A DNA stretch of 64,000 nt. It comes from Archangiaceae bacterium. GTDB lineage: Bacteria; Myxococcota; Myxococcia; Myxococcales; Myxococcaceae. Positions 1-8,493 of the stretch are shown piece by piece. The notes beneath the pieces were generated by a model. The model worked only from the letters and a program-made list of their open reading frames with translations, was not told where the DNA came from and made no database searches. The position numbers and the translations under genes are program-made. Every line of letters starts with the position of its first letter. Position 1 is the first letter of the stretch. The DNA lies in contig JADJNS010000003.1 in the NCBI GenBank assembly GCA_016714225.1, positions 62,001 through 126,000 on the forward strand, written 5' to 3'.

Positions 1-1322
1 CGAACGGAGGCTCGGGCGTCGACGTGCTCAGCGGCGGCAGCGGCGCCGACTTTCTGGTCGGCGGCGACGGCGACGACCACGTCTACGGCAACGACGGCAA
101 CGACGTGGTGGGCGGGTCAGAGGGCAACGACCAGCTCTGGGGTGGCAACGGCGACGACGAGCTCTACGGCCACTCGGGCGTCGACGTGCTGCACGGCGGC
201 GCGGGGCGCGACTCGCTCAACGGCGGCAGCGGCAACGACACGCTCTACGGCGACGACGGCATGGACCTGCTGGTCTCGGTGGGCCTGGGCAGCGACACGG
301 TCTACGGCGGCAACCAGGACGACAACTTCTGGGGCGACGCCGCCGACACCCTCGCCGACTACACCGTCGGCGAATACCTGCTGGGCAACGTGCACGTCAT
401 CAGCGGGTTCCGCAGCGTGAAGTACGCCGACGGTTCGGTGACGCCGGTCGGGCTCGAGCCGATGGGCGAGAACCTGCGCGACCCCGAGATGCGCGCCAAG
501 CACTACAACGTGCTGACCAAGAAGAACTTCGACGACTACCCGCTCTTCGCTTCCGACGGCCCGAGCCCCGACGACGTCTTTCAGGGCTCGGTCGGCGACT
601 GCTTCTTCGTGGCGCGGCTGTCGGCGTTCGCCCACGCCGACCCCGAGCACATTCGCCGGCTCATCGCTCCGCTCGGTGACGGCTCGTACGCGGTGCGGCT
701 GGTGCGCAACGGCCTGCCCGACTACGTGCGCGTCGACTCGGACCTGTGGCTCAACTCGAGCTTGAAGCCGGCGTACGCGAAGCTCGGCGAAGAGGGCGCG
801 CTGTGGGTAGCGCTGGTCGAGAAGGCGTTCGCCATCGCCCGCCGCGACGTGGGCAACTACGACTCGATCTCCGGCGGCAACGGCCTGACGCTCTCGACCA
901 TTCCCTACCTCAACACTCCGTGGATCATCTCCGACAGCATCACCATGGACCAGGAGTTCTGGTGGTTCCACACCGGCCAGCTGCCCGGCTTCGTCAAGAC
1001 CATGGTGCCGGTGTCGAACGAGGCCTGGCTCACCTGGGTCGATGACCAGCTCGACCACGGCTTCCCCATGATTACCGGGGCGAAGTCGGAGATCAGCGAC
1101 GCCACCCCCATCGTGAACGCCGACGACCCCGCGACGCCCAACGACGACGACACCACCTGGCGCCGCGGGCAGCACGTCTACGCCATCGACCACGTGCTGT
1201 TCGACGGCGCGGGCAAGCCGTACGGCCTGGTGCTGCGCGACCCCCACGGCCTCTACCGGACCATCACCGACCCGGTGCGCCTGCACTACTGCATCGGCCG
1301 CGCAACCCGCCTGACTCCTTGA
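1..1322 (+). CDS. RTX-repeat calpain-family cysteine protease (5' partial)
   Basis: The reading frame is already open at the left edge, so the start lies outside the window. The first ~95 visible residues are glycine/aspartate-rich RTX nonapeptides (GGxGxDxLxGG), which bind calcium in secreted proteins. The rest is a calpain-like (peptidase C2) domain. The active-site Cys is at bases 600-602 in a GDCFF motif, and the likely catalytic His is at 1173-1175 in QHVYAIDH. The third triad position, usually Asn in LRNPWG, reads LRDPHG with Asp at 1239-1241. Likely a secreted calcium-dependent protease or a degenerate relative. The family call is firm; activity is uncertain because of the Asn-to-Asp change. 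Confidence 0.85.
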   Translation, partial: NGGSGVDVLSGGSGADFLVGGDGDDHVYGNDGNDVVGGSEGNDQLWGGNGDDELYGHSGVDVLHGGAGRDSLNGGSGNDTLYGDDGMDLLVSVGLGSDTVYGGNQDDNFWGDAADTLADYTVGEYLLGNVHVISGFRSVKYADGSVTPVGLEPMGENLRDPEMRAKHYNVLTKKNFDDYPLFASDGPSPDDVFQGSVGDCFFVARLSAFAHADPEHIRRLIAPLGDGSYAVRLVRNGLPDYVRVDSDLWLNSSLKPAYAKLGEEGALWVALVEKAFAIARRDVGNYDSISGGNGLTLSTIPYLNTPWIISDSITMDQEFWWFHTGQLPGFVKTMVPVSNEAWLTWVDDQLDHGFPMITGAKSEISDATPIVNADDPATPNDDDTTWRRGQHVYAIDHVLFDGAGKPYGLVLRDPHGLYRTITDPVRLHYCIGRATRLTP

Positions 1323-1334
1323 GCTGACGCTTTT

Positions 1335-1354
1335 TCTTCCCCCGGTCGGGAAGA
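1335..1354 (+). terminator. Hairpin after the calpain gene
   Basis: A 7-bp perfect stem (TCTTCCC/GGGAAGA) with a 6-base loop lies 13 bases after the stop codon and is followed by TTT. It could end transcription before the sigma-factor gene. The T-tract is short, so the call is tentative. Confidence 0.4.
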
Positions 1355-1384
1355 TTTCGGCGAACCGGCGTTCGAAAGGACGCC

Positions 1385-1972
1385 GTGTTCGCCGTTGACC
1401 GTTTCACGCCACTCGTAGAGAAGCCCCACGTCGTGGGTCAGACCCTGCACGCGTTGGCGGCTGACCCGGGTGCGCTGGACGCCGAGCTGCGCGCCCACGC
1501 CGACGCCCTGCGCGGCCTGGCCCGACGGCTCTGCCGCGACGCCACCGAAGCAGAGGACCTGGTGCAAGACACGCTCGAGCGGGCCCTCTCGAGCATCTCG
1601 ACCTTCACCCCCGGCACCAACGCGCGGGCGTGGCTGGTCTCGATTCTCCACCACCTCTTCATCGACCGCTGCCGGCGCCGCAGCCGCGAGGGCGCCGCGG
1701 TGCAGCTCGAGCTGGTCGAGAACCACCTCGAGCACCCGGTGCCCGAGCTCGAGCCGCGCTGGGCGAAGCTCGACCGCACCGACGTCGAGCAGGCGCTGGG
1801 CCGGCTCGACGCTCCGTTTCGCGACGTGTACCGCCTGCACGTCGACGGCGCTTCGTACGAGCAGATTTCCAAGACGCTGGGCGTGCCCCGCACCACCGTC
1901 GGCACCCGCCTGCTGCGCGCCCGTCACAAGCTCAAGGCGCTGCTGTTCGGCGAAGAAGAGGAGCCGGCATGA
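1385..1972 (+). CDS. ECF (sigma-70 family) RNA polymerase sigma factor
   Basis: A 195-residue protein with sigma region 2 at about residues 35-105 (LARRLCRDATEAEDLVQDT, NARAWLVSILHHLFIDRCRR) and region 4 at about 135-190 (FRDVYRLHVDGASYEQISKTLGVP, then the helix that reads the -35 element). No region 1 or 3, as expected for extracytoplasmic-function factors. GTG start. Its TGA overlaps the ATG of the next gene, which encodes a zinc-finger/TPR/CHAT membrane protein. By ECF logic that neighbour is its anti-sigma regulator. The promoter it recognises is not evident. Confidence 0.92.
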   Translation: MFAVDRFTPLVEKPHVVGQTLHALAADPGALDAELRAHADALRGLARRLCRDATEAEDLVQDTLERALSSISTFTPGTNARAWLVSILHHLFIDRCRRRSREGAAVQLELVENHLEHPVPELEPRWAKLDRTDVEQALGRLDAPFRDVYRLHVDGASYEQISKTLGVPRTTVGTRLLRARHKLKALLFGEEEEPA

Positions 1973-4908
1973 GCACGCCCCACGACCCGCTGCAGTCATT
2001 CGCCTCGGGAGCCCTGGGCACCCGCGAGGCCGACGCCTTTCGCGAGCACCTGGGCGGCTGCGCGCAGTGCCAGGCCGGGCTGCTCACCGTGCTGCAGCTC
2101 GACGCCGCCGCCGAGGCCAGCAAGGGCGCCATGCCTGCGCCCAAGCCGGTCGCTCCCGCCCGCCGCGGCTGGGTGCTGGCCCTGGTGGGGCTGGCCACCG
2201 CGGCGGCAGCCGTGGCCTTCGCGGTGACGCGCCTGCTGCCGCCGACACCTGCGCTGGGCGGTCAGCGGCCGCTCGAGGCGCGGGTGAGCTGGGCGCCCGC
2301 CGACGCGCACCGGCCCTACCAGGTGCTGCGCGGCGCCGGCGCCGCCGAGCCGCTCTCGCTCGAAGCGCTGGCCCGGCTCGAGAAGCAGGGCGACCTCGAG
2401 GCGCTCGCCAGCGCGCTGCTCTGGTCGAATGACCCGGCGCGCGCCCGCGCGCTGCTCGAGCGGCTGCAGCCCTCGCCCGACGTGAGCGCCGACCTCGCCG
2501 CGGTGGCGCTGGCGCAGGGCCGGCCCGAAGACGCGCTCGAGCTGGCCCAGCGCGCCCTCGATGCCCGGCCCCGCCACGCGCGCGCGCTGTGGAACCGTGC
2601 GCTCGCCGCGCGCGAGCTGGGCCTGTTCGCGTTCGCCGCCCGCGGCTTCGGCGAGGTGGCGGCGCTGGGCGAGCCCGGCTGGTCGGCCGAGGCGCTCGAG
2701 CGCCAGCGCGCCCTCGACGCGCAGTGGAGAGCGGCGTTCGACCGCTTCGAGCAGGCGCTGCAGGCGGGAATCGGCATGGCGCTCGAGCACCGGCCCGCGC
2801 CCGAGCCGCTGGTCGGGGCGGCGCCGTCGGTGGCGCGCATGTACCTGGCGTATGGCCTGCGCACCGCCACCTCGGCCGAAGAGGCCCGCGCGCTGCTGCC
2901 GGTGGCGCGGCAGCTCGACGCCACCTTCGGTGAGGGCTCGCGCGCGGTGGCCGCGGTCGAGCGCGCCGCCGGCCAGGGCTTCGCAGCACGCGCCCGGGTC
3001 ACCGCGCAGCTGCGCGGCATGTTCGTCGACTACTTCCGCTCGCTGGCCGGCCAGGGCGTCACCCTTCAGGTCGCCGAGAGCGAGGCCGGGCTGCCCGAGC
3101 AGGGCGGCGCCGAGCTGGTGAAGGCCGGCTCGGCTGACGACCTGCTGCTCGCGCTGCCGATGCTCGGCCAGCTGCCCGCCGAGCTGGCGCGGTACCGAGA
3201 GGCCGCGCGCGCGGTGCAAGACCCGTGGTTTCTCTTCGCCGCGCGCAACGAGCAGGCGTGGCAGCGCGCCTCGACGGGTGAGGCCGCCGAGGCCGAGCGC
3301 GAGCTTCGCGAGGTGGCGGCGCAGGCGCGCACCGTCGCTCCGCTGCGCGCCATGCAGGCCAACGAGAAGCTCGCCATTCTGTTGGGCCAGGAGCACCGGG
3401 CCGCCGAGCAGCAGGCGCTGGTGCTCGCGGGCCTCGCGCTCACCCGCGCCCAGGGCGACGTGCTCGCCGAGGGCCGGCTGCTCAGCCTGCTGGGAGACGC
3501 GGCGCGGTTCCGCAACCTGAAAGGGCTGGCACGCGCCGCGCTGGAAGAGCGCGCCCTGCGGCTGCCGAAAGACTGCAGCGCGCAGCGCTACCTGCACGAG
3601 TCGCTGGCGCTGGTGCACCAGTTCACCCTCGAGCCCGAGCGGGTGCGCGACGAGCTCACCCGCGCCGCCGAGTGCGGAGAGCCGTACTCGCTGGTGGGGG
3701 TGTTCGCGCTCGCCGACCTGCAGCGCCTGGCCCCCACCCCCGAGGGGCTCACCCGCTTTCGCGAGGCGGTGGCGGCGCTGCGCGAGAGCGACTCGACTCC
3801 CGCAGGCCAGGCGATGGCCACCCACCTCGAGGGGCGGGTCGAGCTCGACGTCGACGCGCGACGAGGAGAGCAGCTGTTGCGCGACGCGATGGCCAGGGGC
3901 CGCGCCCTGCCGCCGTCGGACACCACCGGCCAGAAGGTGGTGGCCTACGGCTTCGGGCTGCTGCGCGCCGCGGCGGGAGAGCGGCGCGACTTCGCGCGGG
4001 TGCTCGCGCTCACCTCGGAAGAGCTGGGCGCGCCGCTGCCGCCGTGCGCGCTGGTCATCGACGTCGAGGACGACCGCATCACCGTGGCGGGTCAGGGCCC
4101 CCAGGGCGCGCCGCAGGGTCGGTTCACCCGCATCGCGACGAGCCGCCCGCACCCCGACTGGGTGAGCGTCGAAGAGGTGCAGGCGGTGGCGGTGCCGGTG
4201 GCCGAGCCGCTGGCGCAGGCGTGTGGAGAGCGGCCGCTGGCGGTGTTCGCCGGCTTCCCGCTCAACGGGCGCGGCGGGTGGCTGCCCGACGGCATCGCCT
4301 GGTCGTTCGCCAGCGCGCTGCCCGAGCGGGCGCGGGTGGCGGGGCCCAGGCTGGTGGTGAGCGAGGTCGAGGCGCCGCCCGAGCTCGGGCTGCCGCGCCT
4401 GGCGGCGTACTCGCGGGCCGCGCCGGCGGCGGCAGAGGTTCGGCTCTCGGGGCGCGAGGCGACTCCCGAGCGGGTGCTGGCGGCGATGCGCGAGGCGTCG
4501 TTCATCGAGCTCGAGGCGCACGGGCTGGTGAACCCCGGCTCGGAAGACGCGGCGCTGGTGGTGCTGGCGCCGGGGGCCGACGGGTTCGCGCTCACCGCCT
4601 CGAAGGTCGCGGGCTCGCAGCTGCGCGGGCACCCGGTGGTGCTGTTGGGCGCGTGCCGGGCGGCCACCGTCGCTCCGGCGCTGCACGAGCGGTGGAGCCT
4701 GCCGCACGCCTTCTTGAAGGCCGGCGCGCGCGCGGTGGTGGCCGCGCCGGTCGACCTGCCCGACGGCGAAGCGCGGCTCTTGTTCGCCGACCTGGTGCAG
4801 CGGCTCGAGCAGGGCGTCGAGCCGGCGGTGGCGCTGCGGGACGCGCGGGTGACGTGGCTGGCCGAGAAGAAGAGCGAGTGGGTTCGCTCGGTGCTGATAT
4901 TCGAGTGA
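1969..4908 (+). CDS. Zinc-finger anti-sigma/TPR/CHAT-protease fusion protein
   Basis: 979 residues; the ATG overlaps the sigma stop (ATGA), so upstream in-frame codons are not used. The N-terminus carries an anti-sigma zinc-binding motif HxxxCxxC (His27, Cys31, Cys34). A single membrane helix follows (about 67-90). The large middle part is Ala/Leu/Glu-rich and helical, with TPR-like stretches (e.g. EDALELAQRALDARPRHARA). The C-terminal ~150 residues are a CHAT (caspase-like) domain with the catalytic pair His851 (LEAHG) and Cys896 (LLGACRAA). Inferred role: hold the sigma factor at the membrane and couple its release, or another cleavage, to a sensed signal. Both catalytic residues are intact. 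The cleavage target is unknown. Confidence 0.85.
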   Translation: MSTPHDPLQSFASGALGTREADAFREHLGGCAQCQAGLLTVLQLDAAAEASKGAMPAPKPVAPARRGWVLALVGLATAAAAVAFAVTRLLPPTPALGGQRPLEARVSWAPADAHRPYQVLRGAGAAEPLSLEALARLEKQGDLEALASALLWSNDPARARALLERLQPSPDVSADLAAVALAQGRPEDALELAQRALDARPRHARALWNRALAARELGLFAFAARGFGEVAALGEPGWSAEALERQRALDAQWRAAFDRFEQALQAGIGMALEHRPAPEPLVGAAPSVARMYLAYGLRTATSAEEARALLPVARQLDATFGEGSRAVAAVERAAGQGFAARARVTAQLRGMFVDYFRSLAGQGVTLQVAESEAGLPEQGGAELVKAGSADDLLLALPMLGQLPAELARYREAARAVQDPWFLFAARNEQAWQRASTGEAAEAERELREVAAQARTVAPLRAMQANEKLAILLGQEHRAAEQQALVLAGLALTRAQGDVLAEGRLLSLLGDAARFRNLKGLARAALEERALRLPKDCSAQRYLHESLALVHQFTLEPERVRDELTRAAECGEPYSLVGVFALADLQRLAPTPEGLTRFREAVAALRESDSTPAGQAMATHLEGRVELDVDARRGEQLLRDAMARGRALPPSDTTGQKVVAYGFGLLRAAAGERRDFARVLALTSEELGAPLPPCALVIDVEDDRITVAGQGPQGAPQGRFTRIATSRPHPDWVSVEEVQAVAVPVAEPLAQACGERPLAVFAGFPLNGRGGWLPDGIAWSFASALPERARVAGPRLVVSEVEAPPELGLPRLAAYSRAAPAAAEVRLSGREATPERVLAAMREASFIELEAHGLVNPGSEDAALVVLAPGADGFALTASKVAGSQLRGHPVVLLGACRAATVAPALHERWSLPHAFLKAGARAVVAAPVDLPDGEARLLFADLVQRLEQGVEPAVALRDARVTWLAEKKSEWVRSVLIFE

Positions 4909-4935
4909 CGCGGTAACAACGAAAGAGAGAGCGCG

Positions 4936-5454
4936 ATGAAGAAGAACCTGGTGGTGGTGGCGGTGACCGTGGCGATGAGCGGGTGCGGGCTGCCAGAGAA
5001 CGAGCCGGGCGCCGCGAGCGCGCCGGCGGCCGAGCAGACCCGGCAGGCGTTGAACACCTGCGGGCCGCTGGGCCCGACTCCGCCGACTCCGGCGGCGCCG
5101 ACCGACCTGACGGTCTGGCTGCGCACCCACCCTCAGCTGTTTCCGCTCGGGGTGCGCAGCGCCTACGCGGCGGTGCAGCAGGACCCGGCCGACGCGAGAC
5201 GGTTTCTCGCGTTCGGCTACGACGTGGCGGCAGGCCGGAACATCTTCTTCGTGAGCGGCTCCATCGCGACCGACTACGGCAAGCTCACCCAGAACCTCGC
5301 CGAGGGCCTGGTCGAGAACAACAACAAGAACTACACGTTCATGGGCGGCGCGGTCTTCGGCCAGGTGGCGAAGCCGCCCAAGGGCGGTGGTGGCGGGTAC
5401 CCTGACGGGCCCTACGCCATCTGCGCCGGCGCGTTCTTCTTGAACAACCCGTGA
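4936..5454 (+). CDS. Hypothetical lipoprotein
   Basis: 172 residues starting with a lipoprotein signal (MKKN, hydrophobic stretch, lipobox VAMSGC with Cys17). The mature part has a Pro/Ala-rich linker and a small domain without a recognised fold (LTVWLRTHPQLFPLGVRSAY; repeated Asn and Gly near the end; two further Cys). A purine-rich GAAAGAGAGAG ribosome site precedes the ATG. It begins 27 bases after the CHAT gene and is probably co-transcribed, so it may be a target or envelope partner of that system. Function unknown. Confidence 0.75.
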   Translation: MKKNLVVVAVTVAMSGCGLPENEPGAASAPAAEQTRQALNTCGPLGPTPPTPAAPTDLTVWLRTHPQLFPLGVRSAYAAVQQDPADARRFLAFGYDVAAGRNIFFVSGSIATDYGKLTQNLAEGLVENNNKNYTFMGGAVFGQVAKPPKGGGGGYPDGPYAICAGAFFLNNP

Positions 5455-5464
5455 GCTGGGGCTT

Positions 5465-5917
5465 CTAGCGGCTCCCACCGCTCGCGGTGGCCAGGGCGTG
5501 CTCGGCCACCACCGCGAGCGTGCCGCGCCAGTAGAAGTCGAGGTGCTTGAAGATGACCTCGGTGGGGAACCCGGTGAGCGTCACGCTCAGCGTGGTTCCC
5601 CCGCCGGCTTCGGCGAGCCTGAAGTCGAGGGTGGTGTAGCTCTCGGGCACGTCGGGCAGGCGCGAGACCGAGCTCAAGTGGGTGTAGCGCAGCGCGGTGC
5701 AGGGCTCGAACAGCAGCACCGTGCCGGTGTCGGTGAACTGAGTGTGGTGAAAGCCGCGCACGGTGATGGGCCCGCCCACGGCCCAGTCGGTCTCGACCTC
5801 GATGTTCATCTCGGGCTCTCCCATCCACCTCCGCATGAGCTCGGGGCGGGTGAGGGTCTGCCACACCGCCTGGGCGGGAGCGGCGATCACGATGCTGCGG
5901 GCGATGCGCTGCGACAT
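5465..5917 (-). CDS. SRPBCC (AHSA1/START-like) domain protein
   Basis: 150 residues. The internal ATG at 5917 (MSQRIARSIVIAAP) is chosen because an upstream in-frame start would run into the divergent cyclase gene and adds an unrelated tail. Typical SRPBCC pattern: IAAPAQAVWQTLTRPELMRRWMG at the start, a beta-rich centre, TTLDFRLAEAGGGTTLSVTLTG, and a C-terminal long helix (HLDFYWRGTLAVVAEHA). This fold makes a hydrophobic pocket for small ligands. The ligand cannot be read from sequence. Convergent with the lipoprotein gene. Confidence 0.85.
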   Translation of the reverse strand: MSQRIARSIVIAAPAQAVWQTLTRPELMRRWMGEPEMNIEVETDWAVGGPITVRGFHHTQFTDTGTVLLFEPCTALRYTHLSSVSRLPDVPESYTTLDFRLAEAGGGTTLSVTLTGFPTEVIFKHLDFYWRGTLAVVAEHALATASGGSR

Positions 5918-6003
5918 CGGCTTGAGTGTAACGCTCGATGGCGTGGCTGACCCATCACCTACGACGTCATCTGCCTCTGACGCTCGGGTAACCTCATCTG
6001 CCG

Positions 6004-6987
6004 ATGAGATCCGACTTCCCCACTGACTCACCGCTGCACGCCTTCACCGAAGACGAGACCGAGGCCATCTTCGCCGCGGGCAAAGAGCGCACCTGCGGCG
6101 CGGGCGAGGCGATCATCATCGAGGGCGAGCCCGGCGACTCGATGTACTTCCTGCTCGAGGGCAGCGCCGAGGCCCGCTTCGACGGCGGCGCCAAGGTGCG
6201 CACCTACGGGCCGGGCAGCTACTTCGGAGAGCTCTCGTTCATCAACCCCGGCCAGCGCCGCAGCACCACCATCGTGGCCACCTCGGCGGCGCGGCTGCAG
6301 GTGCTCGACCAGGGCAGCGTGCGCAGCCTGCTCGCCTCGCACCCCCACGTCATCTTCACCTTGCTGCAGCGGGCCTGCGCCTTCCTGGTCGACAACGAGC
6401 GCGCGCTGATCGCCGACCTGCGCCGGCGAAACACCGAGCTGCAGCAGACCATCAAGAAGCTCGAGTTCACCCGGCACCGCCTCAGCCAGGAAGAAGAGAC
6501 CGCGCGCACCGACGCGCTCAGCGGGCTCTACAACCGCCGCGGCTTCGACGCCGAGCTGCCCAGCTTCATCGAGCGCGCCCGGGCCCTCGGCAGCGGCCTG
6601 GTGGTGCTCGCGCTCGACCTCGACCACTTCAAGCCCCTGAACGACACCGCCGGCCACGCCGCCGGCGACTTCGTGCTGCGCGCGGTGGGCAAGCTTCTTC
6701 GCGAGAAGGTGCGCAAGAGCGACCTGCCCTGCCGCATCGGCGGAGACGAGTTCGTGGTGCTGCTCGCCGACGTCACCGAGACCGTCGCCTCGATGCGCGC
6801 CGAGTCGATACGGGTCGCCATCGGTGAGCTCGCGCACCCCGGCAACGAGCAGGGCATTCGCATCACCTCGACGGTGGGCGCCACGCTCTACCGCGCCGGC
6901 GAGACGAAGGAAGAGCTGATGCACCGCGCCGACGAGGCGCTCTACGCCGCCAAGCGCGCCGGCCGAAACCGGGTGGCGTGGAAGTAG
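6004..6987 (+). CDS. Cyclic-nucleotide-binding GGDEF diguanylate cyclase
   Basis: 327 residues, cytosolic. Residues ~10-125 form a cNMP-binding (Crp-type) domain (GEAIIIEGEPGDSMYFLLEG, GSYFGELSFINPGQRRSTT). A coiled linker (~135-165) leads to a GGDEF domain with an intact GGDEF signature at about residue 246 and an RKSD sequence five residues upstream that fits the RxxD inhibitory site. It should make c-di-GMP from two GTP, with product inhibition and possible control by cAMP or cGMP. A CHASE2 adenylate cyclase is encoded about 3 kb further right on the opposite strand, so cross-talk is conceivable. Confidence 0.92.
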   Translation: MRSDFPTDSPLHAFTEDETEAIFAAGKERTCGAGEAIIIEGEPGDSMYFLLEGSAEARFDGGAKVRTYGPGSYFGELSFINPGQRRSTTIVATSAARLQVLDQGSVRSLLASHPHVIFTLLQRACAFLVDNERALIADLRRRNTELQQTIKKLEFTRHRLSQEEETARTDALSGLYNRRGFDAELPSFIERARALGSGLVVLALDLDHFKPLNDTAGHAAGDFVLRAVGKLLREKVRKSDLPCRIGGDEFVVLLADVTETVASMRAESIRVAIGELAHPGNEQGIRITSTVGATLYRAGETKEELMHRADEALYAAKRAGRNRVAWK

Positions 6988-7080
6988 GTGGTGCGCCTCG
7001 AGGGCGCCCCTCGCCCGCCCCGCTCCGTGTGCTGATTGCGGGCGCTTCGTCGCTTCGACCCTGGCCCGAGCCGCTACGGG

Positions 7081-7180
7081 CGGGGAACCGCGGGAGGGCC
7101 TTGGCCGGCGCTCGACCGGCATTCACCGCACCGCCACGGCAGGGGCAGAGCCGGTCCCTCCGCGCTCGGGCAGCTCCTCG
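7081..7180 (+). repeat. Dispersed intergenic repeat, copy A
   Basis: GGGGAACCGCG near 7082 and a 28-base core at 7153-7180 (ending GGGCAGCTCCTCG) both recur on the minus strand of 53306-53404. The core matches at 25 of 28 positions and the two blocks have nearly the same spacing (about 71-72 bases). The sequence between is less conserved. Confidence 0.55.
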
Positions 7181-7310
7181 CTCTGGGGCGCAGTGCCTTC
7201 AGCAAACGAGGGCAGGTGCGGCCGCTCCCACGCCATCTGGCGGAGCCTGCCCGGCCACTTTTTCGGCGCTGCGTTTTTGAATGCGCAAATACTACAACCT
7301 TCAGAGTAGT

Positions 7311-7328
7311 GGTGAGCCTGTCGAACCA
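7311..7328 (+). repeat. REP-like element
   Basis: GGTGAGCCTGTCGAACCA is half of the widespread TTCGACAGGCTCACC extragenic repeat type. It lies in gene-free DNA 170 bases from the operon end. Function unknown. Confidence 0.5.
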
Positions 7329-7450
7329 TCGAACCCTGCTGTCGCTCGCCGAAGGCTGAAGCGCAGATACTCCATCGTTGAACTGCGCACGCTCTGCTGC
7401 TTGGCGCATGGAGTCACCGGCGTGGGTGCGTTCCAGGTGGAGTGCACCCA

Positions 7451-7497
7451 TTCGACTCCGCGCTTCGCTTCGCTCAGCGCTCCGCTCAGGGTGAACG
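7451..7497 (+). repeat. REP-like element next to operon end
   Basis: A TTCGACTCC...GCTCAGGGTGAACG sequence with internal CTTCGCTTCGCTCAGCGCTCCGC iterations, resembling the family of TTCGAC...GCTCAGGGTGAACG extragenic repeats. It abuts the stop codon of the Cys-rich gene and may act as a transcript-end hairpin. Confidence 0.45.
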
Positions 7498-8493
7498 TCA
7501 CGGGCACATGCCGTTGAAGCACGTGCCGGGCACGCACGACCGCCCGCACGCCCCGCAGTTGAGCGCGTCGGTGGCCAGCTCGGCCTCGCACCCATCGAAC
7601 GGCAGCCCGTTGCAGTCGGCGAAGCCCACGTCGCACGCGGTGCGGCTGCACAGCGTGCCCAGACACAGCGGCCGGGCGTGCGGCACCGGCGGGCACGCCA
7701 CCCCGCACGCGCCGCAGTTCAGCGGGTCGAAGCGCAGGTCGGCGCAGCCGAAGCCCGCGTCGCACGCCACCGTCGGTGGCCGGCACGCCGGCCCGCACTC
7801 TCCCATCGAGCACACCTCGCCCGGCGCGCACGGCCGGCCGCAGCCCCCGCAGTGCAGCGCGTCGGTCGCCGTCGACACGCACTCGCCGAAGCACGCGGTC
7901 TGAAACGGCGCGCAGTCGAGCCGGCACTGCCCCTGCGCGCAGCGCTGGCCCGGCTGGCACATCACGGTGCACCCGCCGCAGTGCAGCACGTCGACGCCGG
8001 TGTCCACGCACGCCACGCCCGGCCCCACCGGGCACGCCAGGGTGCCGACCGGGCAGCCGCTCACGCACGCGCCCCCGGCGCATCGCTGGTCGGCCCGGCA
8101 GCCCACGCCGCACCCGCCGCAGTGGGCCGGGTCGTTTTGCGCATCGACGCACGCGCCGCCGCACGGCACCAGCGGAGCGGCGCACGGCGGCACGCACTGC
8201 CCATCGAGGCACGCGCCGCTCGGGCACTCCGCGTTGCGCCGGCACTCGACGCCCGCGCACTGGGGCCCGCCGTCACAGCCCTCGACCGCCGCCACGCAGA
8301 CGTGCAGCTGGCACCGCCCGCTCTCGCAGTCGTCGGGCGTCTGGCAGGCATCGCCGCTCGCGCAGCGGCGGCAGTCGGGCCCGCCGCAGTCGACGTCGGC
8401 CTCTTGCCCATTGCGCACCCCGTCGGTGCAGGTCGCCGGAGCGCGGGCACAGCCCACCACCGCCACCAGCGCGAGCGTCAGCAGCCGTCGCAC
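7498..8493 (-). CDS. Cys-rich repeat lipoprotein
   Basis: 331 residues from a GTG at 8493 (MRRLLTLALVAVVGCARAP), giving a short lipoprotein signal with lipobox VVGC. The mature protein is built of ~40-residue Cys-rich units with the pattern C...CVD...DPxHCGGCGxxC....CxxGxC, common in exported myxobacterial proteins and presumably disulfide-bonded. No catalytic motif. The start lies 16 bases inside the end of the preceding gene, which encodes a similar protein, so the pair are paralogues and the last two genes of a five-gene operon. Likely surface-exposed; ligand unknown. Confidence 0.85.
   Translation of the reverse strand: MRRLLTLALVAVVGCARAPATCTDGVRNGQEADVDCGGPDCRRCASGDACQTPDDCESGRCQLHVCVAAVEGCDGGPQCAGVECRRNAECPSGACLDGQCVPPCAAPLVPCGGACVDAQNDPAHCGGCGVGCRADQRCAGGACVSGCPVGTLACPVGPGVACVDTGVDVLHCGGCTVMCQPGQRCAQGQCRLDCAPFQTACFGECVSTATDALHCGGCGRPCAPGEVCSMGECGPACRPPTVACDAGFGCADLRFDPLNCGACGVACPPVPHARPLCLGTLCSRTACDVGFADCNGLPFDGCEAELATDALNCGACGRSCVPGTCFNGMCP

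Larger units (their letters stand above)
6988..7497. other. Gene-free region with dispersed and REP-like repeats
   Basis: No convincing coding sequence on either strand; the short open frames lack family motifs or plausible composition. The stretch holds a ~100-bp dispersed repeat shared with 53306-53404 and two REP-like sequences (separate entries). The end of the Cys-rich operon reads into it from the right and the cyclase gene from the left, so it is a convergent intergenic spacer. Confidence 0.7.

Noticed and set aside
5918..6031. Longer N-terminus of the SRPBCC protein starting at 6031
   Set aside because: It would overlap the divergent diguanylate-cyclase start, and the extra 38 residues have no family character.
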